From positions 1 through 48,057 of the forward strand of contig JAQYAI010000093.1 in NCBI GenBank assembly GCA_029227655.1: a stretch of DNA of 48,057 bases, written 5' to 3'. Source of the DNA: a bacterium (GTDB lineage Bacteria > Bacillota > Clostridia > Lachnospirales > Lachnospiraceae). Positions 7,589 through 17,565 of this stretch are shown piece after piece (position 1 is the stretch's first letter; each line of letters opens with the position of its first letter). The notes beneath the pieces were generated by a model. It did not search any database, was not told the origin of the DNA, and saw only the letters and a list, made by a program, of their open reading frames with translations. Both the position numbers and the translations under genes were made by a program.

Positions 7589-8321
7589 GGTCTGGCCGAC
7601 ACTGGCTATCTGTATATTATTAGCGGTCTGGCAGTTTGTAAGTGGGACAGGAATTGTGGCGAAATATCTGCTTCCGTCTCCCATTGATGTAATAAAAGCA
7701 TTTGTTTCAGAATTTCCTATTTTGATGGAAAATGCGAAAGTGACGCTTCTGGAAGCTTTTGTAGGACTTGGTGTAGGAATTTTGGTAGGATTTGTGATAG
7801 CGGTCATTATGGACCGTTTTGACCGGTTATATCAGGCATTTTATCCATTGATTGTCCTGACACAGACCATACCAACGGTTGCAATTGCGCCGCTTTTGGT
7901 TTTGTGGTTTGGATATGAAATGCTGCCGAAGGTCATTCTGATCGTACTGACAACATTTTTCCCGATTACGGTCAGTTTATTAAATGGATTCCGTGCCGCA
8001 GACAAGGATACGATGAATCTTATGCGCTCTATGGGAGCGTCCAAGATGCAGATCTTTTGGTATGTAAAATTCCCAGAATCGCTGGAACAGTTTTTTTCCA
8101 GTCTTAGGATTTCCGCTTCCTACGCTGTGATCGGTGCTGTGATTTCGGAGTGGCTGGGTGGATATCATGGACTTGGGGTTTATATGACGAGAGTAAAGAA
8201 ATCATTTTCTTTTGATAAAATGTTTGCGGTCATTTTTTTGATTTCGGCAATCAGTCTCCTGCTTATGTGGGGCGTAGACGTTTTGCAGAAGAAATGTATG
8301 CCTTGGAAGGAGAAAAAGTAA
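7557..8321 (+). CDS. thiX: ABC transporter permease, thiamine-precursor (HMP) type
   Basis: The 254-residue membrane protein belongs to the BPD_transp_1 (SsuC/TauC-like) permease class, with about six helices and the EAA-type loop NGFRAADKDTMNLMRSMGASKMQIFWYVKFPESL that contacts the ATPase. The frame starts at a TTG (7557) that overlaps the preceding gene by 32 bases and has an AGAAGGAG site about 10 bases upstream. With the binding protein and ATPase behind it and the TPP riboswitch in front, import of a pyrimidine thiamine precursor is the best call. Substrate assignment is by context. Confidence 0.88.
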   Translation: MKRKSQNTTSKVWPTLAICILLAVWQFVSGTGIVAKYLLPSPIDVIKAFVSEFPILMENAKVTLLEAFVGLGVGILVGFVIAVIMDRFDRLYQAFYPLIVLTQTIPTVAIAPLLVLWFGYEMLPKVILIVLTTFFPITVSLLNGFRAADKDTMNLMRSMGASKMQIFWYVKFPESLEQFFSSLRISASYAVIGAVISEWLGGYHGLGVYMTRVKKSFSFDKMFAVIFLISAISLLLMWGVDVLQKKCMPWKEKK

Positions 8322-9344
8322 ATGAAAAAGCGTTTATTAAGTATATTATTGGTTACAGCTATGGCAGTTTCCATGCTGGGCTGTGCTTCTGGAAAGAAAG
8401 AAGCAGAAACGAAAGGGAAAGAAAGTCAGGAAAAAGAACTGGAAGAAATTACGTTTGTTCTTGACTGGGCTCCAAATACGAACCATACCGGAATTTATGT
8501 GGCAGATGCCAAAGGATATTTTGAGGATGCTGGAATTAAGATCAACATTGTTCAGCCGCCGGAAGATGGTGCAGAAATTCTGGTTGCATCAGAAAAAGCG
8601 CAGTTTGGTGTATCCTTTCAGGACAGCATGCTTCCTGCTTTAGTAGGGGCAAATGCACTTCCTATTGAAGCTGTTGCAGCAATTCTTCAGCACAATACTT
8701 CTGGAATTATTTCCAGAGCTGGAGAAGGTATGGACAGGCCAAAAGGTCTGGAAGGAAAGAAATATGCTACATGGGACCTTGCTCTGGAAAAAGCTACGAT
8801 TAAGGATGTGGTAGAAGCTGACGGCGGAGATTATGATAAGATTGAAATGATTCCAAGTACAGTTACAGATGAAGTCTCAGCGCTTCAGAGCAAATCTGTG
8901 GATGCAATCTGGATTTTCTATGGATGGGCTGGAATTGCAACAGAAGTGGCTGGTCTTGACACCGATTATTTTGCATTTAAAGATATCAATGAAGCACTTG
9001 ATTTCTATACACCGGTTATCATTGGCAATTCACAGTGGATGGAAGAACATGCAGAAGTAACAAAAGCGTTTCTTTCAGCTGTAAAAAAGGGATATGAATT
9101 CGCAATTGAACATCCGGAAGAAGCTGGAGAAATTTTATGTGAGGCTGCACCGGAACTTGATGAGGAACTGGTACAGGCAAGTCAGGAGTATATGAAAGAT
9201 CAGTATCAGGCAGATGCCAAGAGCTGGGGATATATTGATCCACAGCGTTGGAATGCATATTATAACTGGATTAATGAAAAGGGTCTTTCAGAAGAAAAGG
9301 TTCCGGAAAATATAGGATTTACAAATGAATATCTGGAGAATTAA
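8322..9344 (+). CDS. thiY: Substrate-binding lipoprotein of the thiamine-precursor ABC importer (NMT1/THI5-like)
   Basis: The 340-residue protein has a lipoprotein signal ending SMLGC (Cys 21) and an NMT1/THI5-like periplasmic-binding fold. The segment FVLDWAPNTNHTGIYVADAKGYFEDAGI is diagnostic for ThiY-type binding proteins for formylaminopyrimidine or HMP. It is anchored outside the membrane and delivers ligand to the permease encoded just upstream; its ATG comes directly after the permease stop codon. Exact ligand is not provable from sequence. Confidence 0.92.
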   Translation: MKKRLLSILLVTAMAVSMLGCASGKKEAETKGKESQEKELEEITFVLDWAPNTNHTGIYVADAKGYFEDAGIKINIVQPPEDGAEILVASEKAQFGVSFQDSMLPALVGANALPIEAVAAILQHNTSGIISRAGEGMDRPKGLEGKKYATWDLALEKATIKDVVEADGGDYDKIEMIPSTVTDEVSALQSKSVDAIWIFYGWAGIATEVAGLDTDYFAFKDINEALDFYTPVIIGNSQWMEEHAEVTKAFLSAVKKGYEFAIEHPEEAGEILCEAAPELDEELVQASQEYMKDQYQADAKSWGYIDPQRWNAYYNWINEKGLSEEKVPENIGFTNEYLEN

Positions 9345-9347
9345 TTT

Positions 9348-10082
9348 ATGGCAGAACTGAAAGTCACCGATGTGACGGTTGTTTATGATGACAAGACAAT
9401 AATAGAGGATGTATCGCTGGAGCTTCATGAGGGAGAACTGGTGAGTCTGCTTGGAGCAAGCGGTGGCGGAAAGACGACACTTTTCAATGTTATTTCCGGA
9501 CTTCAGGAACCGGAGAATGGAACCGTCGCTTTGAATGGTGAAGATATTACAGGACATCCCGGACATGTCAGCTATATGCTTCAGAAGGATCTTCTTCTTC
9601 CGTACAGGACTATTGAGGATAATGTGGCACTCCCACTTTTGATAAAAGGGGAGAAGAAAGAAACAGCACGTGAAAAGGCGAGAGCACATTTTACAGAATT
9701 TGGACTGGAAGGAACAGAAAAGAAATATCCACATCAGCTCTCGGGAGGAATGCGGCAGAGAGCGGCGCTGCTCAGAACGTATATGTTCTCGAACGAAATT
9801 GCACTTCTGGATGAGCCGTTCAGTTCCCTTGATACCATGACGAAGAGTGAGATGCACAGATGGTATCTTGATGTAATGGATAAAATTAAAATGTCCACAC
9901 TTTTTATTACGCATGATATTGATGAAGCCATTCTCTTGTCTGACAGGATCTATCTGCTCACTGGAGCGCCTGGGAAGATTACAGAGGAAATTGTGATTGA
10001 AGAGCCAAAGCCAAGAAAACCAGATTTTAATTTAACAGAAGAATTTATGAACTATAAAAAGAAAATATTAAGTTTACTTTAG
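9348..10082 (+). CDS. thiZ: ABC transporter ATP-binding protein of the thiamine-precursor importer
   Basis: This 244-residue ATPase powers the importer. Walker A GASGGGKT is at residues 36-43, the signature LSGGMRQR begins at 131, Walker B ALLDEPFSSLD has its acidic pair near 155-156, and the switch His lies in FITHDIDEA. The sequence fits the SsuB/TauB/ThiZ class. It starts three bases after the binding-protein stop and closes the operon, with a terminator just downstream. Confidence 0.92.
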   Translation: MAELKVTDVTVVYDDKTIIEDVSLELHEGELVSLLGASGGGKTTLFNVISGLQEPENGTVALNGEDITGHPGHVSYMLQKDLLLPYRTIEDNVALPLLIKGEKKETAREKARAHFTEFGLEGTEKKYPHQLSGGMRQRAALLRTYMFSNEIALLDEPFSSLDTMTKSEMHRWYLDVMDKIKMSTLFITHDIDEAILLSDRIYLLTGAPGKITEEIVIEEPKPRKPDFNLTEEFMNYKKKILSLL

Positions 10083-10087
10083 AAGAG

Positions 10088-10110
10088 AGAGTGCCAGATG
10101 GCACTCTTTT
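10088..10110 (+). terminator. Terminator of the thiamine transport operon
   Basis: AGAGTGCC pairs with GGCACTCT around loop AGAT, followed by TTT, right after the ATPase gene. Confidence 0.8.
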
Positions 10111-10177
10111 CTGGTTTGAAAGAAATTCTTCGCGAAAGTACCTTGACTTGTCATTACGGAGAATCGGAGAGGAAAAG

Positions 10178-10206
10178 TTGAAATGCTGGCATAGGTTTTG
10201 TATAAT
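10178..10206 (+). promoter_or_regulatory. Promoter of the GNAT-threonine aldolase pair
   Basis: TTGAAA at 10178-10183 and perfect TATAAT at 10201-10206, spaced 17 bp, 30 bases before the GNAT start codon. Confidence 0.65.
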
Positions 10207-10236
10207 AAGAACAGTTGAAAAAAGGAGGCCGAAGAA

Positions 10237-10725
10237 ATGATTCGCAGAGCAACCATAGAAGATTTGCAAGAACTTCTGGATATTTATAATTATGAGGTGG
10301 AACATGGAGTGGCCACATTTGATGAGGTGCCACGTACTTATGAGCAGAGAAAAGAATGGTTCGACGCACATCAGGGAAAGTATATTCTAATTGTAAAAGA
10401 AGTGGATGGAAAAGTGGCCGGTTATGCAAGTGTGTCCAAATTATTTCCAAAGCCTGCTTATGACATATCAGGAGAAGTAAGTGTGTATGTGGCAAAGGAG
10501 TTCCGTGGGCAGGGAATTGGAAAGGAGCTTTTGAAAGAATTGCTTAAGCTCACGAAGGAAGAGGGAAATTTTGATTCTCTATTTTCACTCATAACAGGAA
10601 CGAACGAAGTGAGCATTCATATGCATGAGAAGCTTGGATTTGAATATGCCGGAATTTTAAAAAATTCTGGTGTGAAATTTGGAAAACATCTTGATGTGGC
10701 AATATATAGATTTGCATTAAAATAA
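10237..10725 (+). CDS. GNAT N-acetyltransferase, phosphinothricin/methionine sulfoximine acetyltransferase-like
   Basis: This 162-residue acetyl-CoA-dependent transferase shows the Pat/MnaT-like start IRRATIEDLQELLDIYNYEVEHGVATFDE. The acetyl-CoA loop is RGQGIGKELL, preceded by the strand SGEVSVYVAKEF, and the C-terminal motif HEKLGFEYAGIL is also typical. Family members acetylate phosphinothricin, methionine sulfoximine or similar amino-acid analogues. The real substrate here is unknown. An AAAGGAGG site precedes the start. The threonine aldolase gene follows after 25 bases and is probably co-transcribed. Confidence 0.88.
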   Translation: MIRRATIEDLQELLDIYNYEVEHGVATFDEVPRTYEQRKEWFDAHQGKYILIVKEVDGKVAGYASVSKLFPKPAYDISGEVSVYVAKEFRGQGIGKELLKELLKLTKEEGNFDSLFSLITGTNEVSIHMHEKLGFEYAGILKNSGVKFGKHLDVAIYRFALK

Positions 10726-10750
10726 AATAGTTACAAGTGGAGGTAAAAGG

Positions 10751-11776
10751 ATGATTTTATTTAACAGTGATTATACTGAGGGTGCTCATCCAAAAATCAT
10801 GCAGCGCCTGATGGAGACAAATCTGGAACAGACAGTTGGATATGGAGAAGATGAATATTGTGAGACCGCAAGAGATGCTATTCGTAAAGCCTGCGATGCA
10901 CCGGAAGCGGATGTGCATTTTCTTGTGGGAGGAACGCAGGCGAATTTTACAGTGATTTCATCAGCGCTTCGTTCCTTCCAGGGAGTGCTCTGTGCAGACA
11001 GTGGACATATTAATGTACATGAAACGGGCGCTGTAGAAGCAACCGGGCATAAGGTGCTTGCACTTCCGGGAACGGATGGTAAAATTAATGCAAAACAGGT
11101 GAAAGAAGCTTTTGAGCTTCATTGGAAGGATGATGCACATGAGCATATTGTACAGCCGAAGATGGTATATATTTCTCATCCGACAGAACTTGGAACGCTT
11201 TATACAAAGGCAGAATTAGAAGCATTGCATGATGTATGTCAGGAATGTGGTCTTTATCTTTATCTGGATGGGGCCAGAATGGGATATGGCCTTGCGGCAC
11301 CGGGAACGGATGTGACACTTGCAGATGTTGCGAGATACTGCGATGTATTTTATATTGGGGGAACCAAGGTGGGCGCATTGTTTGGCGAAGCCGTTGTGAT
11401 TTGTAATCCGCTTTTAAAACCAGATTTTCGCTACTGTATCAAGCAGCATGGAGGGATGCTTGCAAAAGGAAGACTTCTTGGCTTGCAGTTCCTGGAATTA
11501 TTCAAAGATGGTCTGTATTATGAAATCTCAAAACATGCCATTGATATGGCAATGCTGTTAAAAGATGGATTGACAAAGAAAGGATATACTTTCTTTAAGG
11601 AAAGCGTGACGAACCAACAGTTTATCATTTTAGATGATACAAAATTAGAAGAAATCACGAAGAAATACGGGGTCACTTATCAGGAACGGTATGATGAATC
11701 AAGAAGTGTGATCCGTCTATGTACAAGCTGGGCGACAAAAGAAGAGGATGTGAAGGCGTTCCTGGAGGATATGTAA
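10751..11776 (+). CDS. ltaE: Low-specificity L-threonine aldolase family enzyme
   Basis: This PLP-dependent fold-type I enzyme is expected to cleave threonine or allo-threonine to glycine and acetaldehyde. The 341-residue protein begins NSDYTEGAHP, has the cofactor-contacting GGTQAN at about residue 57 and the Asp-containing LYLYLDGARMGYGL. The PLP lysine lies in YIGGTKVGALFGEA (Lys about 206). Beta-eliminating lyases share this fold, so some doubt over the substrate remains. It lies behind the GNAT gene. Confidence 0.88.
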   Translation: MILFNSDYTEGAHPKIMQRLMETNLEQTVGYGEDEYCETARDAIRKACDAPEADVHFLVGGTQANFTVISSALRSFQGVLCADSGHINVHETGAVEATGHKVLALPGTDGKINAKQVKEAFELHWKDDAHEHIVQPKMVYISHPTELGTLYTKAELEALHDVCQECGLYLYLDGARMGYGLAAPGTDVTLADVARYCDVFYIGGTKVGALFGEAVVICNPLLKPDFRYCIKQHGGMLAKGRLLGLQFLELFKDGLYYEISKHAIDMAMLLKDGLTKKGYTFFKESVTNQQFIILDDTKLEEITKKYGVTYQERYDESRSVIRLCTSWATKEEDVKAFLEDM

Positions 11777-11781
11777 TTAAA

Positions 11782-11820
11782 AAAGGGAAAAGACTTTTGT
11801 GTGGAGTCTTTTCCCTTTAA
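11782..11820. terminator. Bidirectional terminator between ltaE and the DUF1846 gene
   Basis: A perfect stem of about 14 bp (AAAGGGAAAAGACT with its complement) around a short loop, with A-rich left and T-rich right flanks. It can serve the convergent genes on both strands. Confidence 0.85.
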
Positions 11821-11834
11821 TAATCTATTTCATT

Positions 11835-13313
11835 TTAATGATAAAGTGGTTTATTCTCATATCTAGGTTCTGAGGTTGCCTGAATCGAAAGCTTCTTGAA
11901 CAGACGGATGTCATTGCTGGCAATCATAACAGAGGTATGTGCCTGACAGCCTTTCAAATTAGGAACCTGATTCAGTGCACGCTCGGCGACAGGATCTGAA
12001 GCAGCACTGATGGAAAGTGCGATGAGCACTTCGTCAAGATGGAGACGAGGGTTCTTGCTTCCGAGGTATTCAGTCTTTACCTTCTGGATTGGTTCAATGG
12101 CTTCTGGTGAAATTACTTTCACCGAATGGTCAATTCCGGCAAGTTCTTTTAATGCATTCAATAAGAGGGCGGCAGAAGCACCGAGAAGTTTCGATGTCTT
12201 ACCTGTAACGATCTTGCCGTCTGGAAGTTCCATTGCGGCAGCAGGAGCATCTGTTTCTTCTGCTTTTGCAAGAGCAGCATCTACGACTTTACGGTCATGA
12301 ATGGTGATGCCGGCCTGATTCATAAGTAATTCGATTTTATATGCTTCATCTCTTGAGCATGCGCCTGTAAGGACACGTTCCATTGTCTGGTAATATCTGC
12401 GGATGATTTCCTGATTCGATGCTTCGCGGCAGGCTTCGTCATCACAAATACAGTTTCCTGCCATGTTAACGCCCATGTCTGTAGGTGACTTGTAAGGACT
12501 TTCTCCATAAATGCGTTCGAACATTGTACTAAGGACAGGGAAAATTTCTACATCACGGTTATAATTTACAGTTGTCACACCATATGCCTCTAAATGGAAT
12601 GGGTCTATCATATTGACATCATTCAAATCGGCTGTGGCAGCTTCGTATGCAAGGTTTACCGGATGTTTCAGTGGAATGTTCCAGATAGGGAATGTCTCGA
12701 ATTTTGCATAGCCTGCATGGATTCCACGTTTATGTTCATGATAAAGCTGAGAGAGGCATGTTGCCATCTTTCCACTTCCGGGTCCTGGAGCTGTAATGAC
12801 TACAAGTGGACGGCTTGTCTCAATATAATCGTTACGCCCAAAACCTTCATCGCTTACGATAAGCGGAATGTTAGCCGGATATCCGTCAATCACATAGTGG
12901 ATATAAACTTTGATGCCCATTTTCTCTAAACGGGCTTTAAATAAATTGGCGCTGTTCTGTCCAGAATACTGGGTGATTACAACGCTTCCTACGAATAATC
13001 CATGTGTCTCAAATTCGTCTTTCAGCCGAAGTAAATCTGTGTCATATGTAATTCCAAGATCACCACGTACTTTATTTCCTTCGATGTCATGTGCGCTGAT
13101 GACGATTACAATTTCAGCTGCGTCTGAAAGCTCTTTTAATAAACGGAGCTTACTGTCAGGACAAAAGCCGGGAAGAACTCTTGATGCATGGAAATCATCG
13201 AAAAGTTTTCCACCAAATTCTAAGTATAATTTGTTGTCAAACTGGTTTATTCTCTCACGAATATGTTCTGACTGCATTTTCAAGTATTTTTCGTTATCAA
13301 ATCCAATTTTCAT
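11835..13313 (-). CDS. DUF1846 (UPF0371) family protein
   Basis: The 492-residue protein matches the DUF1846 family from its start ([22 protein letters not shown], then [24 protein letters not shown]) through the conserved P-loop-like [20 protein letters not shown] (residues 175-182 and on). Members have known structures but no settled reaction; nucleotide binding is likely from the glycine-rich loop. It is a single-gene unit on the minus strand, convergent with ltaE and divergent from ftsH. A GAAGGATG ribosome site precedes the ATG. Only the family assignment is secure. Confidence 0.92.
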   Translation of the reverse strand: MKIGFDNEKYLKMQSEHIRERINQFDNKLYLEFGGKLFDDFHASRVLPGFCPDSKLRLLKELSDAAEIVIVISAHDIEGNKVRGDLGITYDTDLLRLKDEFETHGLFVGSVVITQYSGQNSANLFKARLEKMGIKVYIHYVIDGYPANIPLIVSDEGFGRNDYIETSRPLVVITAPGPGSGKMATCLSQLYHEHKRGIHAGYAKFETFPIWNIPLKHPVNLAYEAATADLNDVNMIDPFHLEAYGVTTVNYNRDVEIFPVLSTMFERIYGESPYKSPTDMGVNMAGNCICDDEACREASNQEIIRRYYQTMERVLTGACSRDEAYKIELLMNQAGITIHDRKVVDAALAKAEETDAPAAAMELPDGKIVTGKTSKLLGASAALLLNALKELAGIDHSVKVISPEAIEPIQKVKTEYLGSKNPRLHLDEVLIALSISAASDPVAERALNQVPNLKGCQAHTSVMIASNDIRLFKKLSIQATSEPRYENKPLYH

Positions 13314-13418
13314 AATGCTATCCCATCCTTCTCTGCAATATCTCTCATAGTTTTACAAATACATAGACTAGTATACTATAAAAGGTGTCAATTTTACAAT
13401 CTTTTCATAATCTTTTTA

Positions 13419-13447
13419 TTGATTTATAAATTGCGGAAACTTATAAT
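13419..13447 (+). promoter_or_regulatory. Promoter of ftsH
   Basis: TTGATT at 13419-13424 and perfect TATAAT at 13442-13447 with 17-bp spacing, 30 bases before the ATG. Confidence 0.65.
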
Positions 13448-13476
13448 ATAGAGGTATTACGTTGAGGAGGAAATAT

Positions 13477-15561
13477 ATGGATAACCAATACAATAGAAAC
13501 AACTCTAATGACAACAGGAATCCAAGTGGTCCTAAGAATAGGAAGCCGGGGTGGGGAGCCCTTATTTTTGTGGGAATTATTTCATTGATTCTTGTGATTA
13601 CAATGTACAACATGGGACAGGATTCGGAGATGCAGAAGATCACTTACAATGAATTCCTGGAGATGGTAGATAAGGGTGAGGTCGAGAAGGTAGTTCTGGA
13701 ATCAGACCGGATTATTATTACACCGAAGAATCAGGAGAAAGTATCCACAGATAACATACTGGAATTGTTCTCAGGCAAAGTGGAATATTACACTGGACTG
13801 GTCAAGGATGATACCCTCCCTGAAAGGTTGGAAAAAGCGAATATAACATTTGAGCAGGAAATCGAAGATTCTATGGGCGTAGTCATGATGAGCCTTTTAC
13901 TGAATCTCATTCTGCCAGTCGGATTTCTTGTGCTTATCGGTTATTTTCTGTCAAGGAGTATGTCAAAAGGCGGCGGAGGCATCATGGGCGTTGGAAAGAG
14001 TAATGCCAAGATGTATGTAGAAAAGTCTACAGGTGTTACGTTTAAAGATGTGGCGGGGCAGGATGAAGCAAAAGAATCCTTACAGGAAGTAGTTGATTTT
14101 CTTCATAATCCCGGGAAATACACAGGAATCGGCGCCAAGCTTCCAAAGGGAGCACTTCTCGTGGGACCTCCCGGAACAGGTAAGACCCTGCTTGCAAAGG
14201 CTGTTGCAGGGGAGGCGAAAGTTCCATTCTTTTCACTTTCGGGATCGGCATTTGTGGAAATGTATGTCGGTGTAGGTGCATCACGTGTTCGTGACCTTTT
14301 CAAACAGGCTCAGCAGATGGCACCATGTATTATTTTTATTGATGAAATTGATGCGATCGGTAAGAGCCGTGAATCCCATCTCGGTGGAAATGATGAAAGA
14401 GAACAGACGCTGAACCAGTTGCTTGCAGAGATGGATGGATTTGATACGAATAAAGGGCTTCTGCTCCTTGCGGCGACGAACAGACCGGAGATTCTTGACC
14501 CGGCCCTTCTTCGTCCGGGACGTTTTGATCGTCGGATTATCGTTGATAAGCCTGATCTGAAAGGACGTGTAGATGTACTGAAAGTTCACTCAAAGAATGT
14601 GAAGATGGATGAGACAGTGAATCTGGAGGAGATTGCACTTGCAACTTCCGGTGCGGTTGGATCAGATCTTGCAAATATGATCAATGAAGCTGCCATCAAC
14701 GCGGTAAAACATGGAAGAAGTGTTGTATCACAGTCGGATCTTTTTGAGGCTGTAGAGCAGGTATTAGTAGGAAAAGAAAAGAAAGACCGTATCATGAGCA
14801 AGAAGGAACGTCAGATCGTTTCTTACCATGAAGTTGGTCATGCACTCGTAAGTGCACTTCAGAAGAATTCGGAACCGGTGCAGAAGATCACGATCGTTCC
14901 GAGAACGATGGGGGCGCTTGGATATGTAATGCACACACCAGAGGAAGAGAAATTCCTCAATACAAAGGCAGAGCTGGATGCCATGTTAGTTGGTATGCTT
15001 GGCGGACGTGCAGCAGAAGAACTTGTATTTGATACCGTTACGACAGGAGCTTCCAACGATATCGAACAGGCAACGAGAATTGCCCGTGCGATGGTGACCC
15101 AGTATGGTATGTCAGAAAAATTCGGTCTGATTGGCTTAGAATCTGTTCAGAACCGTTATCTGGATGGACGTCCGGTCATGAACTGTGGCGAAGCCACAGC
15201 ATCTGAAATCGATCAGGAAGTCATGAAAATGCTCAAAGAAGCATATGCGGAAGCAAAGCGTCTTCTTTCGGAACATAGAGATACGATGGATAAGATTGCA
15301 GAATTCCTGATTGAAAAAGAAACGATCACTGGTAAAGAATTCATGAAGATCTATAGAGAATGTGAAGGAATTCCAGAACCAGAGGAAGAAAAGAAAGAAG
15401 AATCGAAGGAAGACTCTAAAGAAGAGTCAAAGTCTTCAGATACAACGACTGCTGAAGAAAAAATCGAAGAACCTGTAAAAGCAGAGGTTCCAGAACAGAA
15501 GAAAGAACTTCAGGTAGATGAAGATGGGTTTATTCTCCCACAGGATATAGATGAAAATTAA
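13477..15561 (+). CDS. ftsH: ATP-dependent zinc metalloprotease FtsH
   Basis: FtsH is a membrane-anchored AAA+ protease that unfolds and degrades membrane and regulatory proteins. The 694-residue product has two membrane helices (about 27-46 and 133-153) flanking a small external domain. The Walker A GPPGTGKT begins at residue 230, followed by Walker [12 protein letters not shown], the second region of homology ([21 protein letters not shown]) and zinc site HEVGH at 451-455. After about residue 630 there is a Lys/Glu/Ser-rich tail of some 60 residues, ending [14 protein letters not shown] 13477 is preferred over an in-frame TTG that overlaps the GAGGAGG site. Confidence 0.97.
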   Translation: MDNQYNRNNSNDNRNPSGPKNRKPGWGALIFVGIISLILVITMYNMGQDSEMQKITYNEFLEMVDKGEVEKVVLESDRIIITPKNQEKVSTDNILELFSGKVEYYTGLVKDDTLPERLEKANITFEQEIEDSMGVVMMSLLLNLILPVGFLVLIGYFLSRSMSKGGGGIMGVGKSNAKMYVEKSTGVTFKDVAGQDEAKESLQEVVDFLHNPGKYTGIGAKLPKGALLVGPPGTGKTLLAKAVAGEAKVPFFSLSGSAFVEMYVGVGASRVRDLFKQAQQMAPCIIFIDEIDAIGKSRESHLGGNDEREQTLNQLLAEMDGFDTNKGLLLLAATNRPEILDPALLRPGRFDRRIIVDKPDLKGRVDVLKVHSKNVKMDETVNLEEIALATSGAVGSDLANMINEAAINAVKHGRSVVSQSDLFEAVEQVLVGKEKKDRIMSKKERQIVSYHEVGHALVSALQKNSEPVQKITIVPRTMGALGYVMHTPEEEKFLNTKAELDAMLVGMLGGRAAEELVFDTVTTGASNDIEQATRIARAMVTQYGMSEKFGLIGLESVQNRYLDGRPVMNCGEATASEIDQEVMKMLKEAYAEAKRLLSEHRDTMDKIAEFLIEKETITGKEFMKIYRECEGIPEPEEEKKEESKEDSKEESKSSDTTTAEEKIEEPVKAEVPEQKKELQVDEDGFILPQDIDEN

Positions 15562-15570
15562 GTTGAAATA

Positions 15571-15605
15571 AAACAGAAGTGGAATGTTTTCACTTCTGTT
15601 TTTTT
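15571..15605 (+). terminator. Terminator of ftsH
   Basis: AACAGAAGTG pairs with CACTTCTGTT around an 8-10 base loop and is followed by a run of seven T. Confidence 0.88.
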
Positions 15606-15625
15606 GTCTTGGGAGAATCTGTTTA

Positions 15626-15654
15626 TTGGATTGAACCTGACTTTATGGTAAACT
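15626..15654 (+). promoter_or_regulatory. Predicted promoter of uvrC-hprK-glcK
   Basis: TTGGAT at 15626-15631 and TAAACT at 15649-15654, spaced 17 bp, 32 bases before uvrC. Confidence 0.5.
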
Positions 15655-15686
15655 ACATGTAGTATGAATAAAGAGAGAGAATTGAT

Positions 15687-17540
15687 ATGGAAACGAATAC
15701 TTTTGTTATAGAGGAAGAACTAAAAAAACTGCCGGGAAAACCGGGCGTTTATCTTATGCATGATGAAAAAGATGAAATTATCTATGTCGGGAAAGCCGTT
15801 AGTCTGAAGAATCGTGTGCGTCAGTATTTTCAGAGCAGCAGGAACAAGGGAGCAAAGATCGAACAGATGGTGACACACATTTCCAGATTTGAATATATTG
15901 TGACGGATTCTGAGCTGGAAGCACTGGTGCTGGAATGCAATCTGATCAAAGAGCATCGACCGAAATACAATACGATGCTGATGGATGATAAGACGTATCC
16001 ATTTATCAGAGTCTCGGTAGGTGAAGCATTTCCGAGAATTACCATGGCAAGGCAGATGAAGAAGGATAAGGCAAAGTATTTTGGACCGTTTACCAGTGTA
16101 AATGCAGTGAAAGATTCCATTGAACTGGTGCGCAAGCTTTATAAGATCCGAAGCTGTAATCGGAATCTGCCGAAAGATATCGGAAAAGAAAGACCTTGTC
16201 TGTATTACCATATCAAACAGTGCGATGCGCCCTGCCAGGGTTATATTTCAAAGGAAGAATATGGAGAAGCGATTGGAGAAGTGCTCAGGTTCTTAAATGG
16301 AAATCATGACAAAGTGCTGCATGATCTCGAAGAGAAGATGATGGAAGCTTCGGATAATCTGGAGTTTGAAAAAGCAATTGAATACAGAGAGCTGATGAAC
16401 AGTGTGAAGGCAATTTCAGAAAAGCAGAAGATTACTTATACCAGTGATGAGGACCGTGATGTGATCGCGCTTGTAAAAGAAAAAGAAGATGCGATTGTTC
16501 AAGTCTTTTTCATTCGTAACGGGAAACTGATCGGGCGCGACCATTTTTATCTGAAAGTGGCAGAAGGCGATGAGGAAAAGGATATTCTGGAAAGTTTTAT
16601 CAAGCAGTTCTATGCGGGAACTCCATATATTCCGGCGGAACTGATGCTCCAGATGGAAATCGATGAACTGAAGGTCATTGAAGAGTGGCTGGGACAGAAG
16701 CGTGGTCACAGAGTGCGTATCAGAGTGCCGAAAAAAGGCGAGAAAGAACGTCTCGTAGAACTGGCGCGCAAAAATGCCCAGATGGTCCTTTCAAAGGATA
16801 AAGAGCGAATCAAGAGAGAAGAAGGAAGAACCATAGGAGCAGTAAAAGAAATAGAAAAGTTGCTTGGGCTAAAAGATATTGTCCGTATGGAGGCTTTTGA
16901 TATTTCTAATACCAATGGTTTTGCTTCCGTTGGTTCTATGGTCGTTTATGAAAAGGGAAAGCCGAAGCGAAACGATTATCGAAAGTTCAAGATTAAAGGG
17001 GTACAAGGGGCAGATGATTATGCAAGTATGGAAGAAGTCCTCACACGAAGGTTTACACACGGGCTGGAGGAACAGGCAGAAGAAAAAGAGCTTGGAAGCT
17101 TTCAAACATTCCCTGATCTGATCATGATGGACGGTGGAAAAGGGCAGGTAAATGTGGCATTGGATGTCCTTAAGAAACTGAATCTGGATATTCCGGTATG
17201 TGGAATGGTAAAAGATGATCATCACAGGACGAGAGGGCTCTATTATAATAATATAGAGATTCCAATTGATAAGAATTCAGAAGCTTTTCGCCTGATTACC
17301 CGTGTTCAGGATGAAGCACACCGCTTTGCGATAGAGTTTCACCGGAAACTCAGAGGTCAAGGACAGGTGCATTCGATTCTGGATGATATTCCGGGAATTG
17401 GTCCGGCAAGAAGGAAGTCTTTGATGAAACATTTTGCCACTTTGGAAGATATCAAAGCAGCAGAGATAGAAGATTTGAAAAAAATTCCATCAATGGATGA
17501 AAAAGCTGCGAGAAACGTGTATAATTTCTTTAGGAAATAA
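15687..17540 (+). CDS. uvrC: UvrABC system protein C (excinuclease)
   Basis: UvrC makes the two incisions around DNA lesions during nucleotide excision repair, acting with UvrA and UvrB. The 617-residue protein has an N-terminal GIY-YIG nuclease ([23 protein letters not shown]), a Cys cluster (CNRNLPK... [13 protein letters not shown]), a UVR motif near residues 210-240 that binds UvrB, and the RNase H-like second nuclease (EAFDISN... MMDGGKGQ). A C-terminal helix-hairpin-helix pair follows ([19 protein letters not shown]). Length is standard. It starts the uvrC-hprK-glcK cluster; hprK follows after 25 bases. Confidence 0.97.
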   Translation: METNTFVIEEELKKLPGKPGVYLMHDEKDEIIYVGKAVSLKNRVRQYFQSSRNKGAKIEQMVTHISRFEYIVTDSELEALVLECNLIKEHRPKYNTMLMDDKTYPFIRVSVGEAFPRITMARQMKKDKAKYFGPFTSVNAVKDSIELVRKLYKIRSCNRNLPKDIGKERPCLYYHIKQCDAPCQGYISKEEYGEAIGEVLRFLNGNHDKVLHDLEEKMMEASDNLEFEKAIEYRELMNSVKAISEKQKITYTSDEDRDVIALVKEKEDAIVQVFFIRNGKLIGRDHFYLKVAEGDEEKDILESFIKQFYAGTPYIPAELMLQMEIDELKVIEEWLGQKRGHRVRIRVPKKGEKERLVELARKNAQMVLSKDKERIKREEGRTIGAVKEIEKLLGLKDIVRMEAFDISNTNGFASVGSMVVYEKGKPKRNDYRKFKIKGVQGADDYASMEEVLTRRFTHGLEEQAEEKELGSFQTFPDLIMMDGGKGQVNVALDVLKKLNLDIPVCGMVKDDHHRTRGLYYNNIEIPIDKNSEAFRLITRVQDEAHRFAIEFHRKLRGQGQVHSILDDIPGIGPARRKSLMKHFATLEDIKAAEIEDLKKIPSMDEKAARNVYNFFRK

Positions 17541-17565
17541 GTCGGAAATTTTAGGAGGGAAAGAA

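Noticed and set aside
9288..9914. 208-codon open frame antisense to the ABC importer genes
   Set aside because: Shadow of thiY/thiZ codon usage; no ribosome site or domain.
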